NCBI RefSeq assembly: GCF_021134715.1
Contig: NC_060023.1
Coordinates: 3,534,001-3,598,000 of the forward strand
DNA: 64,000 nucleotides
Origin: Daphnia pulex
Taxonomy: Eukaryota > Arthropoda > Branchiopoda > Diplostraca > Daphniidae
Direction of reading: 5' to 3'
The notes beneath the pieces were generated by a model. It had not been told where the DNA came from. It was given only the letters and a program-made list of their open reading frames with translations, and did no database searches. Below, piece by piece: positions 52,601 to 64,000 of this stretch. How positions within the stretch are numbered: the stretch's first letter is position 1; the number at the start of each line of letters is the position of its first letter. Position numbers and translations under genes: made by a program.

Positions 52601-55600
52601 ACGGTTGTAACCTTGCCAGATCCCATGCGGAGTGACTTCGATTAACGCGATCGTCATCTTCGATAAAAACTGGCGATGAAGTCGATTTGAAACGACGGGC
52701 TGTCCGCGTAATCGAGGCGCTTCCGGGAGGCCGTCGAGTCAAAATAGAAGGTGAGGTAGACGGCCCGGTTGGAGGTAAACTGGTATGCGCCGCATTCGAC
52801 GTAGTAGTCTGCTATCAAATCAACAAAAAATTTTCCATCCAGTTAATAATAATCAATGGGCCATTAGAAAAGTCTCCTCTCGGGAGACACGCCATCTAGG
52901 CATCTCATCTTGAAGGGCCATTAAAAAGCCATCGGCTAATGCAATTATGATGTCCCAGATTGGGGAAAAGAACTCAGCATCTCTTCGCCTATGGGCTAGA
53001 CGAATTATTATTCCAAGTCGTGTGTTATTTTTACCTCGGGAGGAGGATGCTGATGGGAAGAAGATGCGGCCGTCTGCGAGGTCGTGACTCGATTCCCCTC
53101 GGTCCTCCTCCAAGGGAACCGGACGCTGAAATAACCCAAAAAAGAAAAAGAAATAAAATATGTTGAATTATTATCAAACAACATCAAAGGGGGAAAAAAG
53201 AAAGTTTCCACGCTATGAACAGGAAGGAAACATGACTCATTTGCGGATATCAAAAGACTTTTTTTTGTTCGCCGTTGGAAATCTAAACGTTTTTTTTCTT
53301 TTAATCCCGCCCAACCTCGAGAATCCCGAAAAAGGTCTTGATCCAATCTGACAGACAGACAGACACACACACACGTCTCTCCGTCATAAGAAAAAATATT
53401 GTTATGGGTGAGACGGCAGGTTATTTTAGCGTTGAATTTGGTCTTACGATGACAGGCTCAAGGCTGCGAATGAATCGCCCCGTAGAGTGGCGCTGCGAGC
53501 GGCGACATCATTCTCCTCTTCCCGAATCGAATCCAATTTGTTTTTCTTGTTCACTTGTTCACTTGCATCACCATCGCAAGCGTAACTGTGTCGCCAATTA
53601 TTCGGCTGACGGACTGGTTGCTGCTGGCTGCTGCTGCTGGCCGGTTTTCGGGCTGGTGAAAGAGATAGGAATCCAGCACTGAAACAAATGGATTGCCGAT
53701 CCGTTCGACCGGCCACCTGTTGGGGATCGGCTAAACTCCAGCGTTGACGATGATGATTAGCTGCAACAGCACCGTTCTTTTTGATCCGTCTCCGGACGAC
53801 ACTTTCGCCAGCCTGGCCGTCCATTTCTCAACTGACTCAATAACCTTCCCCCCTACGAAATTTTTTTCGCTCCTAACCGCTGACGTTGTTGGTCAATCGG
53901 ATATACCATTTTCTGTTTAATGAGGTTGAACTAACTTAATGCCTGGGCACGCCCGTTCCTTTTTTCCAACCGACGGGCACGTTCATAGGTGAAAACCGGG
54001 CAAATGTTACCAATCAACTGACGACCGATAAACTCCTTCAGACTTTAAAACTTTTGAAAAAATAAAAAAATTGCGCTTATCACCGTCGCCATGGAAACCG
54101 ACGGGATTCCATCGCAGTGAAAGTGACATATAACTCGCTGGCCAGCAGTAGTTTATCTACAATTTCAACGTTCACTTTTAGCATTTTGGAAATTGTCACT
54201 CCAAGGTCGGGGGGGAAAGTTTCGCCGCGACCTTTTGTTCTCAAAATGAATTCTATCAAAAAACAATTCCGAGGGAGGCGTGCGTCCATACTCTAACGGA
54301 TGGAAAAGCAACGGGGGAGTCGTGGGAAAAAACCTGTTGGACAAAACCTAGTACTACGTTTTGTCCAGTCGTTTATTATTATTTAGTATTTACCTGGGCA
54401 GTGCCGCTTTGAATCCAATCAGTCCGTACTTGGTGGCGAGGAAAGATTTGGGCAAGGAAAGAGAACGTTGCGGATTTTCAACGGATTCGTCGGGCGGCGT
54501 TGTTGGCTGTTGGCTTATGAGAATGTCGCGTTCCAGGAGCTCCATCAACTCGACATCTGCGGCCACGGAAGGCGCCTCATCCAAATAGGTTCCACGTATG
54601 CTGCGTCGCTCGCACTCCAATCGCGTCAGCAATTCGCTGCTCTCAGCCGCCGGAATGCCGCTCATTCGCACTGTCCACTTCTCCTCGGACGACTCGTGGT
54701 AAGAAACCGGACGTCCTGCCATCGATTCACTTTGACGGATCAGCACAACTGATTCAACTTTTGTTCCATGAGAGTTTGAATGCAAATGGAAGGACGGAAT
54801 TGATGATAATCCAGAAGATTCGCTGGCACTAGCACTGGTAGTAGTAGACTCTTCACTCTTGGCACTCTGACTGAGCAATGAGTCGGTTACATTATTTTCC
54901 AGGTGGTTGTCTACTCCGTCAGGTAGTAATGGTGGTGGCGGTGGTGGCGGTGGGGTTATTCTGGGGTCAGACAAAGAACCCTCCGGTTTACCTTGAGACC
55001 CCCTAGATATTTCACCCCCGCCTCGGGCGGATACACATTCCAATCCACCCTCATCTTCCTTCTTTTGAAGCCCTCCGGCTGTGTTGTTGGGTTTTTTCTT
55101 CGACACGCTTCCACGATCGGGCGTCGTCGTCTTCCGCAGCGACGACGTCGATGGAACGACGGAACGCGCAACATTTTTGGGTCTTCCGTTATTCGGTTGT
55201 TGTTGTTGTGTAATAGAAGCAGGAGGAGGAGGAGTACCACGAGTCGTCGCACTTGTCACTCTTGTCCGCGTGGATCCTTCCGGAAGCGACCGTGTACTCC
55301 GACATTCCGGGCGTTTACTGACGGACGACGTTGCCACGGGCAGTTTCGATTTGATTGTCGGTTTGTGTAGAGCGGAAACGGCAGTGGTAGCACGAACACT
55401 CGATTGTTGTTGGACAAGATGCGAACGACCTACTTGGTAGTGAGCGGCCAATTTAGCCGAGACAATACTTCCGGGCGGAAGAAGGCGACTTGGTTTGCTG
55501 GGCACGATCAGACTACTGTTACTGCTCTGGCTGCTGCAAGTGCTGCTCCGATTATGGCCGATTTGACTCAAATCCAGCGACGAATCGTTGTGATCCATCA

Positions 55601-55893
55601 TCGTGCCGGAAGAGTCCGGCGAAGCTCCGACGTAGGCACCGACTCGATGCGGAGTGCCGGCCGACACATTGAACAGCAGCCGAGGAATTCTCGAAGATGC
55701 TGTTGTTGTTGTTGTTGTTGAGGCAGTTGTTTTGGCTGGTCCTACCGCAATGGGGTTAGTAGGGCCTGGGCGTCGTTGTTGTTGTTGTTGCTGTACTGCG
55801 GCTTTCATGATAGACGGGCGTCGCTCAATGGCGACGTCGGGCCGTAGGTTTCTCCGCTCTGGATTCAGCCTCTCGTTCCATTCGCCATCTCGA
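49609..55893 (-). CDS. Asef-type Rho guanine nucleotide exchange factor (SH3-DH-PH)
   Basis: Orthologue group of ARHGEF4/SPATA13/ARHGEF9, exchange factors for Rac/Cdc42 at membranes. Exons, minus strand: 55893-54394, 53678-53448, 53125-53035, 52808-52612, 52512-52299, 52230-52060, 51775-51443, 51365-50811, 50730-50509, 50428-50288, 50222-49805 and 49652-49609; phases agree throughout. From the first in-frame ATG with coding character (55,808) this gives 1,343 residues. The N-terminal 880 residues are low-complexity, with Q and P tracts. The SH3 follows (about 897-955, [20 protein letters not shown]), then DH (about 976-1160, [20 protein letters not shown]) and PH (about 1195-1310, [15 protein letters not shown]). 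The last small exon is the least certain. A second start at 53,824 reads straight into the second exon and would give a 920-residue form. Confidence 0.9.
53448..53824 (-). CDS. alternative first exon of the RhoGEF (short isoform start)
   Basis: An ATG at 53,824 opens a frame ([18 protein letters not shown]) that passes without a stop through the acceptor of exon 53678-53448 and uses the same donor at 53,447. An alternative promoter in the intron upstream would thus give a protein that replaces the long low-complexity N-terminus with about 49 new residues and keeps SH3-DH-PH. Whether it is transcribed cannot be told from sequence. Confidence 0.5.
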
Positions 55894-56554
55894 CTGTGTC
55901 CGTGCGTACATACATCAAAGGAATAAAAAGAAAACCACTTCATCATCTTTTATTGAAAGGCGGAATATTGAGGTTAACAACATCTTGACAACTTTCCTCA
56001 CTTGTTTCCTCAATTCTCAATTGCTCTACTCTAAAGACCACATGCCGCTTTTCTACACGAATAATTTGATTAAAAAAAACGGGACTCGATATAATGTAAT
56101 AACACTGTCATCTTAAATTCTAAAGTTTTCTTTTTTTTTTCCTGTCGGTTAAATTACAGCAACTTTCTTCGTATTACACAAAATGTTGGCTAATCGAAAA
56201 TTTGGCGTATCATGTTCGCGTTTCAATCGGTGATTAAATGACGGGCTATTTATACCATTGAGTGGCGATTGGTGACTGTCGACCGGCGATGGCCATCCGA
56301 GTGGATCGTTCCGGAAGAATAGTTTTTGGAGAAGAATCTCTATTATTTAGGAGCCGTCTGCCGACGACGAGATGAGGATCTAAAGCAATTCCGCAGCCTG
56401 TCACCTTGGCGTTATCGATGGCGACCTCATTGACTGCCTTGAATGTTATTTCAAGAGAGAGAGAGAGAACAAAAAATCGACACGTCAAGGCCATTTGTTT
56501 GGAAAGAATTTAGTGGCACTAGAGTAATTAATGAGCCTACACCACGTAACATAC

Positions 56555-56788
56555 CTGTATGCCACACCGGAGCCTGAACGATCCGGTCCGGATCCTTTTT
56601 TGGATGGTGGTTTGACTTCTAGCCGCCATACCTTAACAGAAAGAAAGAAAATAATAAAATAATAAAAATATATAAAAATATCTCTGTTGAGGCATGAAGA
56701 AGAAAGAAGAAAAATCACTTTTACTGCATTGCTGAGTGATTTATAGACGTCTGTAGCCTTCTGGGACTGACTCACGGGCCATAACGGC
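56555..56788 (-). CDS. possible upstream coding exons of the RhoGEF
   Basis: Two minus-strand segments with consensus borders, 56788-56719 and 56631-56555, join in phase with each other and with the acceptor at 55,894. The text is KATDVYKSLSNAVK then VWRLEVKPPSKKGSG. The 55893 exon is open from its first base, so coding may start further upstream than 55,808. No start codon is found in these pieces, so a further exon would be needed. Similarity to known proteins is not evident. Confidence 0.35.
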
Positions 56789-58285
56789 CTAATACGGATC
56801 AAAGTCGGCTGGCTTCATTCCATATGCAAATCACGAAGCCCTTCACAATAGAACCAAAAGACTCAAGGGCGCGTCTCTTTTTCAAACAGCGCGCGCACAA
56901 GGACATTTGAAAAAATTTAACTAACTACCAGCAGAAAAGATGGACAGGACGGGTAAATAGAAAAATAATAAGTGTGCCAAGACATTGAGAAATTGCAAGT
57001 GCGCTACATTTAATATTTCAATATTTTCTAAGCAAGTTGCGAAAAAAAAAATTCCAAAGTAATAAAACAAAAGAGGAGAGACATTCTTCTTATTTTAACA
57101 GCCAATCTTTTTCCAACTCCTTTTTCGTACGTGGCGCCCTCGATTTGCGTCTCGAAACAAGGAGCAATCGTGAAGATTTCTCCTGGCCAACCAAAGGAAG
57201 AACAACGAAAATTCATCAACAACAACAGTGGACGTTTCATAACACATACTCCTCCTCCATACTAAGACCCTGTTCGCTTTCCACCCTTATCGAGTCGGCA
57301 GCATGTAATTCCCAAATCGGCTGCCTCAGGATGCGGTCAAACTAAAATAACCTTAGCGGTACAGACGATTTACCTTCGGGCGGATGAAACACCTTACCGA
57401 ATAAGTGACTTATACTCTGCAGGGGGGAAGATTTGAAAAAATTAAAAAAATCCCGAACTACGACGCGCGTGAAACGATCTGTAACCACGCCCGATTCAAC
57501 TCGGGATTCGTTGATGTTTTAAACGGCGTTTGAATCGGCTGCGAGAATCCTTTCAAATATTTACTGCACTGAGCTTGTTGATTCTGCTACAATGAGCAGC
57601 GATTTTATTTTATTTCTTTTACGTCGGTCGCCTACGGCACCCGAAACGGTGCAGACCAAAAACTGTGTGGGTATGTATATATACGAGCAATCACGATGGA
57701 CGGGAAAAAAGCGGATAACGCTTTAAAAGGTCGGGCGAACACGCCCTCATTTCGAAATGAGAGCTCTTTTTTTTAAAATTTGTTAGAAGAAAAATCTAAC
57801 ACTTGATGTGAATTACCTGTCAGGTCAACTAGAATATTTGTTAATCCAACGTGAGAAACGGGGCGAATCGGCAAAAGGAGATGAGACCGCACTACCACCA
57901 CTGATCGCACCAGGAAGAAAAACGGATGAAAAACGGTTTTCAAATAAACTTCATTCAACTCTTGCACGAAGTGCTGCTGGCGGCCGTGTGAAGACAACCG
58001 GTTGGTGCGCACGACTGAGAGCCTCGACTCCATAACCGTCACACTTATACGTGAGTTTCTCCCTAGCGGCCGTTCTCGAATACACCTGTCTCTCCTTTCC
58101 CCTCAAGTGTTTTAATGTAATGCACGTATTCATCGGATACATACGTACTAGAAAAAAAATAGAGGTACCACGTAGCTTGTTTTTTTCTTCTTCTCTGCTG
58201 TATTCACATGATTGTACCAGGAAAAAAGGCTTTTGTCTGTGATCGAATCTGACACGTTACTTGAATGATGACTGCCGCAGACGAT
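56789..58285. other. probable RhoGEF 5' region and RPP38 3' flank
   Basis: No coding unit is recognised. Open frames at 57,028-57,345 and 57,773-58,042 lie on both strands and look like shadows. The start of the RhoGEF transcript should be somewhere here. RPP38 ends at 58,286. Confidence 0.35.
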
Positions 58286-59558
58286 TCATTTCTTCTTCTT
58301 CTTTGGAGCCGACTCGCCGGGGTTTGAATTTTTCTTTGTTCGCTTTTCTTGTTTATTCTCATTGGGTTGGATTTGTTTGATTTTGTGGTATCGGAGTATC
58401 TTGGTCGATGCCGGCAAATGAGGGGTTGGATCGGCGCTCAAAGCAATGAATTCCATGGCGGTTGACGTTGTATCATCTGCGTCCTTGTTCACTTTCAAAG
58501 GATTCGTGTTCACTCCCGGTACGAAGCGGCAACCACGGTCACTCTTTTTTAAATAAAACCGTTCGTTGTTGCAACTGGTGGGAACGGGCAAAATCTCCTT
58601 TCTGGTATAAGATTTTTGGTCTTTTACGGGTAGTATTGCTACTGTTGCAGCTGAATCAGTACCAATGGATCCCAAACTTTTTTCCGGAACTGCAAGCCCA
58701 CAACTTTCATAAATTTCCATATTTTTCTTGTAAAAGGCGTTGAGTGGGCTAGTCTCATCCTTTGCTGTTAACTAGGAAAACAAATTTTAAGTTAATGATG
58801 TTAATAGTGATTTTATTTAAGTATGTTACCTTAAGAGCCATGGTCAAACATCTAGGTATGTTTAACAGATTTTTTACAGCTGTGCTAAAGTTTTTGATAG
58901 CAAAAAGGGGAATGCCATTGTTTTGGCACAAAGGAGCCAGCATTCTTGTCAGCATTGGGGGATCTGGAGTCTTTTCGCAAAAAACTGCACAGGTCTGACC
59001 ATTTCCAGCTGCCTTTACCACATCTCGAAAACCAACCATCAAGTCACACCTGGAAAAATTCAAATTTTTAGCATTATTGAATGAAATTTTCCATCAACAT
59101 TGAACTAGATACATTTTAGATTTGCTTTCCTCTACATCTTCCTTTGCTTTTGCTTTTTCTGTTTTCCGCCACTCAGTTCTTTCTTCTTTTGACATGGCCT
59201 CAATCGAAGATTTGGATGTATAAACATGATTTGCTCTCACTGGAGAAAGGTATCTAAATGACAAACAAAATTTTCATGTTAAATTTGATCCTGAGTTCTG
59301 TAAACTTTCTACATTATACTCGGCAAGTAATTTTGTGACTTCTTCCTCTTTCACTGCTCCTATTCGCGGCCTAAAGAATAAAGTATATTTAAATTGTACT
59401 CAACATCTCAATTTAAAAAAACAATACCATTCAAGATCCAAAGGAGAATCGAGCGTATTGATTAACACTTTTCGTTTCTGAACTTTGGTAGATCCATTAA
59501 TAGATTTCTTTTGTTGGGCTGCTGAAAGAACGGGTGCTGCAGCTTTCGTAGGTTCCAT
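58286..59558 (-). CDS. RPP38: ribonuclease P/MRP subunit p38 (L7Ae-like)
   Basis: A nuclear RNase P/MRP protein that binds a kink-turn through an L7Ae fold, for tRNA 5' processing and rRNA cleavage. Exons, minus strand: 59558-59428, 59370-59306, 59239-59113, 59049-58830 and 58771-58286, total 1,029 nt, 342 residues. The core (about 108-180) reads GFRDVVKAAGNGQTCAVFCE, then PPMLTRMLAPLCQNNGIPLF. The C-terminus is basic (ESAPKKKKK), as in nucleolar proteins. The exon 2/3 junction is the weak point. The obvious GTAGAA donor gives no frame, so I used GTTTAC with acceptor CTCCAG. The p38 assignment rests on overall layout and the L7Ae core, so another L7Ae-type protein is possible. Confidence 0.78.
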
Positions 59559-60756
59559 AACTATATGTGTAAAATTGCTTTCGAAACTGTGTTATTTAAA
59601 TTACAATTTTTTTACACCAAAAGTTGAGTCAACATTTCTTTTTAAGCGTGTGCTTTTTCAGAATAACACACGTGTTTACTTCATCTCATTCGCCATCTAC
59701 CGTACATCGCAAGAAATATAATTTAAAATTTTGATTGACATAATTCTTCGCCAGTTCATATAAATATTTGAATAAATAATAACAATAAAAATATGAAATA
59801 AAAATATATTGCATTATTCTATCCGCATATTTCCTGAAGATTTTATCAGCTATCACACACGATGTCACGATTCGTCAATCAAAATAAACCCTGTTTTAAT
59901 AGTCTAGTAGGGTTAGTAAATTATAAACTTGGTTTACAATTATTGCGAATTTGCGTGACTAAAAATAATTAACTATTTTATAAAAAAATAGATAAAATTT
60001 CCCGCAATCCAAAATCAGCACTGAAAAAATCAGTGTTTCTTTTATCATTTTCATTTATCTGGTTCGCTTCTGTTCAATCAACCGGAATCGGAATGTTGAT
60101 TTCCCCCTACACAACAGACAGAAACGGTATTTTCGTTTTCCATTGTTAATTAAAGGAAGTTGGGTGATGAGATTTCGCAGACCAATTTCCGCTAGAATAC
60201 GTGGTCAGCAACCTCACCATTAAAAGCCTCATGTAGATAAAAAGGCCCTTATATAATAGGATTGAGGAATTCGTTCTACTTGAGAACAAGCACATCAGTT
60301 GGCTGCATGCTTTATGATTAGAGAGCGTGCATGTTCAACGTCATTTTGCGTGGGCCCCCAGAATTAATCAATTGAAGCGTCGAATGCTTCACTCGCTCAG
60401 TTGACTCAATCGTCCCTGGGCGGCGCTGAATACCCATGATGGCGTTCAACTGAAAACTATCCCAGAACCAGATGTATCTGCTGGGAAACAACAAGAGACT
60501 AAGTGAGGCTTCATCTAATCTGTGGACTTTGAAACTTCTATCTCATCCCGTCATTATCGCTAAAATATTTTCCTTGGAAATCAATCTCTCACAACGTCTC
60601 TGACATTTCTAATTTCGATCGCCAAGTTTTTCTTGTTATACCCGGCTTCCCGAGTGAAGATGACACATCGTACTCATTACTAGCCGTGTCTCAAATTACA
60701 AGATTACAACAGTTGTGACTCGCACACAATTCGGATCTTTCTCTTTTCATCGTTAG
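59559..60756. promoter_or_regulatory. divergent promoter region of RPP38 and Mtl
   Basis: RPP38 (minus) and Mtl (plus) start on either side. The region has no reading frame of note. Mtl coding begins 10 nt after an acceptor-like CATCGTTAG ending at 60,756, so Mtl probably has an upstream non-coding exon within 60,000-60,700. The AT content is high on the RPP38 side and lower on the Mtl side. Confidence 0.4.
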
Positions 60757-60766
60757 GCTCATCAAA

Positions 60767-61701
60767 ATGTCTTCTGGACGACCTATCAAATGTGTTGTGG
60801 TAGGAGATGGTACTGTTGGCAAAACTTGTATGTTGATTTCATACACAACTGATTCCTTTCCAGGAGAATATGTGCCTACTGTGTAAGTCGGGTTTATATA
60901 TGTTAAATTCTTGTTAATTTTTGGTTTGCGATCCTGATTGTTCCATTACCCCACAGATTTGACAATTATTCTGCACCCATGGTTTGTGATAGTATTCCGG
61001 TAAGTGCCAGAGCAGAGTGAAAAGTCATTCGACAATTCGCTATAAGTAAAAATGTTCTGATTTTCAATGTCTAGGTCAGCTTAGGCTTGTGGGACACTGC
61101 TGGCCAAGAAGATTATGATCGTTTAAGACCGCTTTCATACCCACAGGTGATAAATCTGAAGATGTTATTAATTGTTCATTGCTAATTTTTCTTTTACATA
61201 GACTGATGTATTCCTCATCTGCTTCAGTGTTGTCAGCCCATCATCATTTGAGAATGTCACATCAAAATGGTATCCTGAAATCAAGCATCATTGCCCTGAT
61301 GCTCCAGTTCTTTTGGTATTAATTTCTTTAGTAAATCGCAGAATGTAAATTCTAAGGTAAAATTTGTTTTACTAGGTTGGGACCAAAATCGATCTTAGAG
61401 AAGATCGAGAAACATTGGCTATGTTAGCTGAACAAGGCCAGTCTCCTATGAAGAGAGAACAAGGTCTAAAGTTGGCTTCTAAAATTCGAGCTGTCAAATA
61501 TTTGGAATGCTCCGCTCTAACACAAAGAGGGCTTAAACAGGTATGCGAGTATAAGTGAATCAGTATGATAAGCATTATTGTTTCACTTCTGTCACATATA
61601 TAAGTTTTATCAACGTTGTGTAGGTCTTTGATGAAGCTGTACGATCAGTCATCCGGCCGGAACCGCAGAAAAGGCGTCAGCGGAAGTGTACCTTTTTGTA
61701 G
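60767..61701 (+). CDS. Mtl: Rho-family GTPase Mtl (Mig-2-like, Rac-related)
   Basis: A membrane-anchored small GTPase that works with Rac in cell migration, axon guidance and actin control. Exons: 60767-60882, 60957-60999, 61075-61146, 61202-61315, 61376-61540 and 61624-61701, total 588 nt, 195 residues, the length of fly Mtl. The P-loop is GDGTVGKTC, the effector loop YVPTVFDNYSAP, switch [13 protein letters not shown], the base-binding motif TKID, and the SAL motif ECSALTQRG. The C-terminus RRQRKCTFL is a polybasic stretch plus CAAX box ending in Leu, which predicts geranylgeranylation. [20 protein letters not shown] and DREDRETL-type text separate it from Rac1. A poly(A) signal is at 62,615. 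Confidence 0.96.
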
Positions 61702-62799
61702 GAAATGGCTTCACCTTACTAATTCTATCTGATGTTAGCGTTCTTGCTAGCATCGTGCCACTGCACAACACGACCTCTTGCTCGTCTTGCTGTGCAATTC
61801 AGCTCCTGAATTCCGCCACTTTCCCAAATTTGAAAAAAAACCGGGAAATTTCAATTTTGAATTCGGCAGGAATGATACCTGAAACCACATTTTTTTTCTT
61901 CTTTAATTTTCACATTGCGTTTTTGACTGGAACTTTTTTCCCTTTTTTCTTGATGAGCATAAAAACCTATGGATGAAATGCGGACAACTAATGGGCGCGT
62001 TGACAGAAGTCGTGAGATTTCAAGCCATATTTTTGGGTTACATTCATTTTCTCGTGTTGATGAGGTTCTTCCAACGTTCACTCCTGTAATCAGTACGCTT
62101 CATCTACGATACATTTCACAACTTAAGCTTAGGCTTGTAATGTTTTCAATGCAATCATACATCAGGACTGCTTTGGTTTAGTGACTTGAAAAATGCATTC
62201 AATTCCTTTAAATTTTGAACTTTTTTCTTTTGTTCTTGCTGCCTTCTAGTCACGCTATACTCTTTTGACGGCCCAAACTCGTTCATTCTCCAGTTAACGC
62301 TATTTCAGCTTTAGCTACTTGGATTTTTGGCTCATTCTGTTGCTCCAGTCCGTCAATGTTTTCCTTTTCACTGGCATCTATCTTTCCTCCATTGACAGAA
62401 TGCAACTACATATTTCTGTTAGAATCCTCTCTGAAATATAGACTAATTTCATTGGTTTTACATTCTCCTTTTGTTTTGCCTTTTAAGTGTCCAAATATAT
62501 CCATTTCACTCTTTTCTTTTCGCCCAGGAAGGCAGGTGACGTCACAATTTCCCAATATTGTATTTTCCGTCTACTGATTTCTGAATCATTCATAAAAATA
62601 CACTACTTTTCAATAATAAATAAAATGCCGCTTAGTTTACTAAATTAATATCATAAAAAAAGTATAATACATTTGTAATTAGTAAAAAAAAATAAAATAT
62701 TTCTGATTAAAAGAAAAACTTATATTTTGATCAGGCAACCACGAACTGTTTACATTTTGCTGTCGTCTGGTTTCGCATTTGACAGAAAAACTCTGAATT
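61702..62799 (+). other. Mtl 3' UTR and short gap to F8A
   Basis: About 900 nt of non-coding sequence follows Mtl, ending in AATAAATAAA at 62,615-62,624, the likely poly(A) signal. F8A coding begins 180 nt later in the same direction, so its promoter must be compact. No other feature seen. Confidence 0.55.
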
Positions 62800-63742
62800 A
62801 TGGATGTATTGGAAAAAGACGAATTTTTAAAGGCGTATCGAAGTATAAGTGCCCAATTGAAAAAGAAGTTTGTTGGCTTTAGGCAAGAAGTTAGAAGGCC
62901 AAATGTCATAGATGCAGTTGATGGCTTTGGTAAGATTTTACTGTTTTTCTAATGTTGATTTGTTAACATGAAATCCTATTATTTTAGAGAGTTTAAGTCG
63001 GCAACAACTTGATCTCGGATTTACTGAGTTAAGTGCGGCATGTAGGCTGGCAGCCGCTCAATTGGAACAATCTATTGGATTGATTGCTGGATCAAGCAGT
63101 GTCAGGCCAGGAGTGGAGTATAACAACCTATTTGTAGAATCAGCAAGAACGTTTTCCTTATCAAATGAACAAGCCACCACCTATGAATGTTATGAAGGAG
63201 CCATTGGTAGCACAAATGATGCTTCATTGGCATGGTTTACTTCAATGGAAGCAGGGCAAACAGCTCTCCAACTCAATGATTACCAAAATGCAATTAGCTT
63301 TTTTACCAAAGCATTCAAACTATCTGAAAATGAAACAGAGAAATCTCTCTCTGGTATGTTTGTTTTCAACTTTGAACTTACATTTTAAAAACAACCTTTT
63401 ATTTATTCAGGACACTTTTTGGCTTCATCTTTCATTCGCCAGGGATATTTTCCAGAAGCATTGAAAACACTTTCAATTATTAAATCTAACCAAAAGAATC
63501 TGATGACACAAACACTTTTAGCTTTGAATCTAAAAAGATGTGGAAATGGAGAATCCCAATTAAGCCGAATTCTTATTGATGTCTTTGAAAATTCTAGCAA
63601 TTCATTCCAACCTCAGTCATTGCAATATGCAGTTGATGCATTAAAGCTTGGAGAACTAGATGAAACATCTATTGAAACAATGTGGTCTTATTTAAATCTT
63701 GACCAACAGCAACTTTTATTGTACTTGTTAAATTCAAAATGA
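62800..63742 (+). CDS. F8A1: huntingtin-associated protein 40 (F8A)
   Basis: A partner of huntingtin that binds between its HEAT domains and links it to early endosomes. It is built of TPR-like helical pairs. Exons: 62800-62929, 62988-63353 and 63411-63742, total 828 nt, 275 residues (human about 370, where the excess is proline-rich low complexity). Family text is DEFLKAYRSISAQLKKKF, RRPNVIDAVDGFESLSRQQL, ACRLAAAQLEQSIG, and near the end ETMWSYLNLDQQQLLLYLL, matching the family's MWPLLTAEQNHLLHL-like end. The shorter length and lack of the proline loop are what sets it apart from the vertebrate protein. Confidence 0.85.
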
Positions 63743-63797
63743 TTGCATGCAAGTTTGTATTAAGGAGTAATTAATATCACTGGTCACACATGTATGT

Positions 63798-64000
63798 TTA
63801 TTGCAAGGGAGGGAAATCATTGTCAATGTCAAATATAGGCTTCTTGCTACCCAACAATTTTGCTCTGTTATATTTATCTTCAAGATCTTTAAGTGTAATT
63901 TTTGTATAAGCCAAATTTGATTTCCCTATGCCTTTCCCAAACTTCTTCATTTTTTTATCAACACAGCTACAATCATTTGAATCGAACATAGCTGAGGGAC
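63798..64000 (-). CDS. C-terminal end of an unidentified gene, cut by the window edge
   Basis: On the minus strand the frame is open from the window edge to a stop at 63,798-63,800. The last residues are lysine-rich (KKMKKFGKGIGKSNLAYTK), then ITLKDLEDKYNRAKLLG, ending FDIDNDFPPLQ. The Met at 63,989 need not be the start, because the frame continues upstream. I do not recognise the family. The 3' end faces F8A, whose stop is only about 55 nt away, so the two transcripts probably overlap at their 3' ends. Confidence 0.55.
   Translation of the reverse strand, partial: PSAMFDSNDCSCVDKKMKKFGKGIGKSNLAYTKITLKDLEDKYNRAKLLGSKKPIFDIDNDFPPLQ

Noticed and set aside
55081-55721. Open frames on the plus strand opposite the RhoGEF first large exon
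   Set aside because: They mirror low-complexity Q, P and S/T codons of the minus-strand exon, which has in-phase splice sites.

Overview
The window reads as a gene-dense stretch of an arthropod nuclear genome, most likely a branchiopod crustacean of the Daphnia type. This is inferred from the proteins, which have animal orthologues and include the arthropod-style Rho GTPase Mtl, and from gene architecture: many exons, introns mostly 60-100 bp, intergenic gaps of 0.2-2 kb and an AT-rich background. No ribosomal RNA, CRISPR or prokaryotic feature was seen.

Positions 1-19,590 are repeat-rich and hold no clearly functional host gene. They contain one exon-like reading frame of unknown function (3,088-4,041, minus), a decayed Tnp2/EnSpm-type transposase (about 5,440-6,984), diverged short repeats, a tRNA-like SINE head (about 10 kb), a duplicated block (10,385-11,290) and a decayed autonomous Helitron (about 11,600-17,780). 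The Helitron keeps HUH/Tyr Rep and Pif1 helicase motifs but has many frameshifts and carries a 1-kb nested insertion flanked by a 9-bp direct repeat. Behind it lie a 16-bp perfect palindrome, a 120-bp fold-back and five copies of a spaced 17-bp word.

From 19,592 to 64,000 there are twelve recognisable or well-supported genes: imidazolonepropionase (minus), TM9SF2 (plus), the Tctex-type dynein light chain DYNLT2B (minus), a complete voltage-sensing phosphatase (minus), an intronless LPP/PAP2-like membrane protein lacking the catalytic motifs (minus), a clip-type serine protease homologue with catalytic Ser replaced by Gly (minus), U2SURP/SR140 (plus), profilin (minus), an Asef-type SH3-DH-PH RhoGEF (minus), RPP38 (minus), Mtl (plus) and F8A/HAP40 (plus). 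The end of an unidentified gene (minus) enters at the right edge. For ten of the twelve I rebuilt exon chains by eye with consensus splice sites and a CDS length divisible by three. The LPP-like gene is a single open frame, and the RhoGEF is resolved except for its 5' start.

Several neighbours share cellular themes: profilin, the RhoGEF and Mtl all act in actin control; U2SURP and RPP38 act in RNA processing. I see no evidence of an operon. The points most worth following up are the arthropod voltage-sensing phosphatase, the catalytically dead LPP-like protein downstream of a block of about 250 bp that is also found upstream of the phosphatase gene, the nested insertion in the Helitron, and the 17-bp word array near 18.4 kb.
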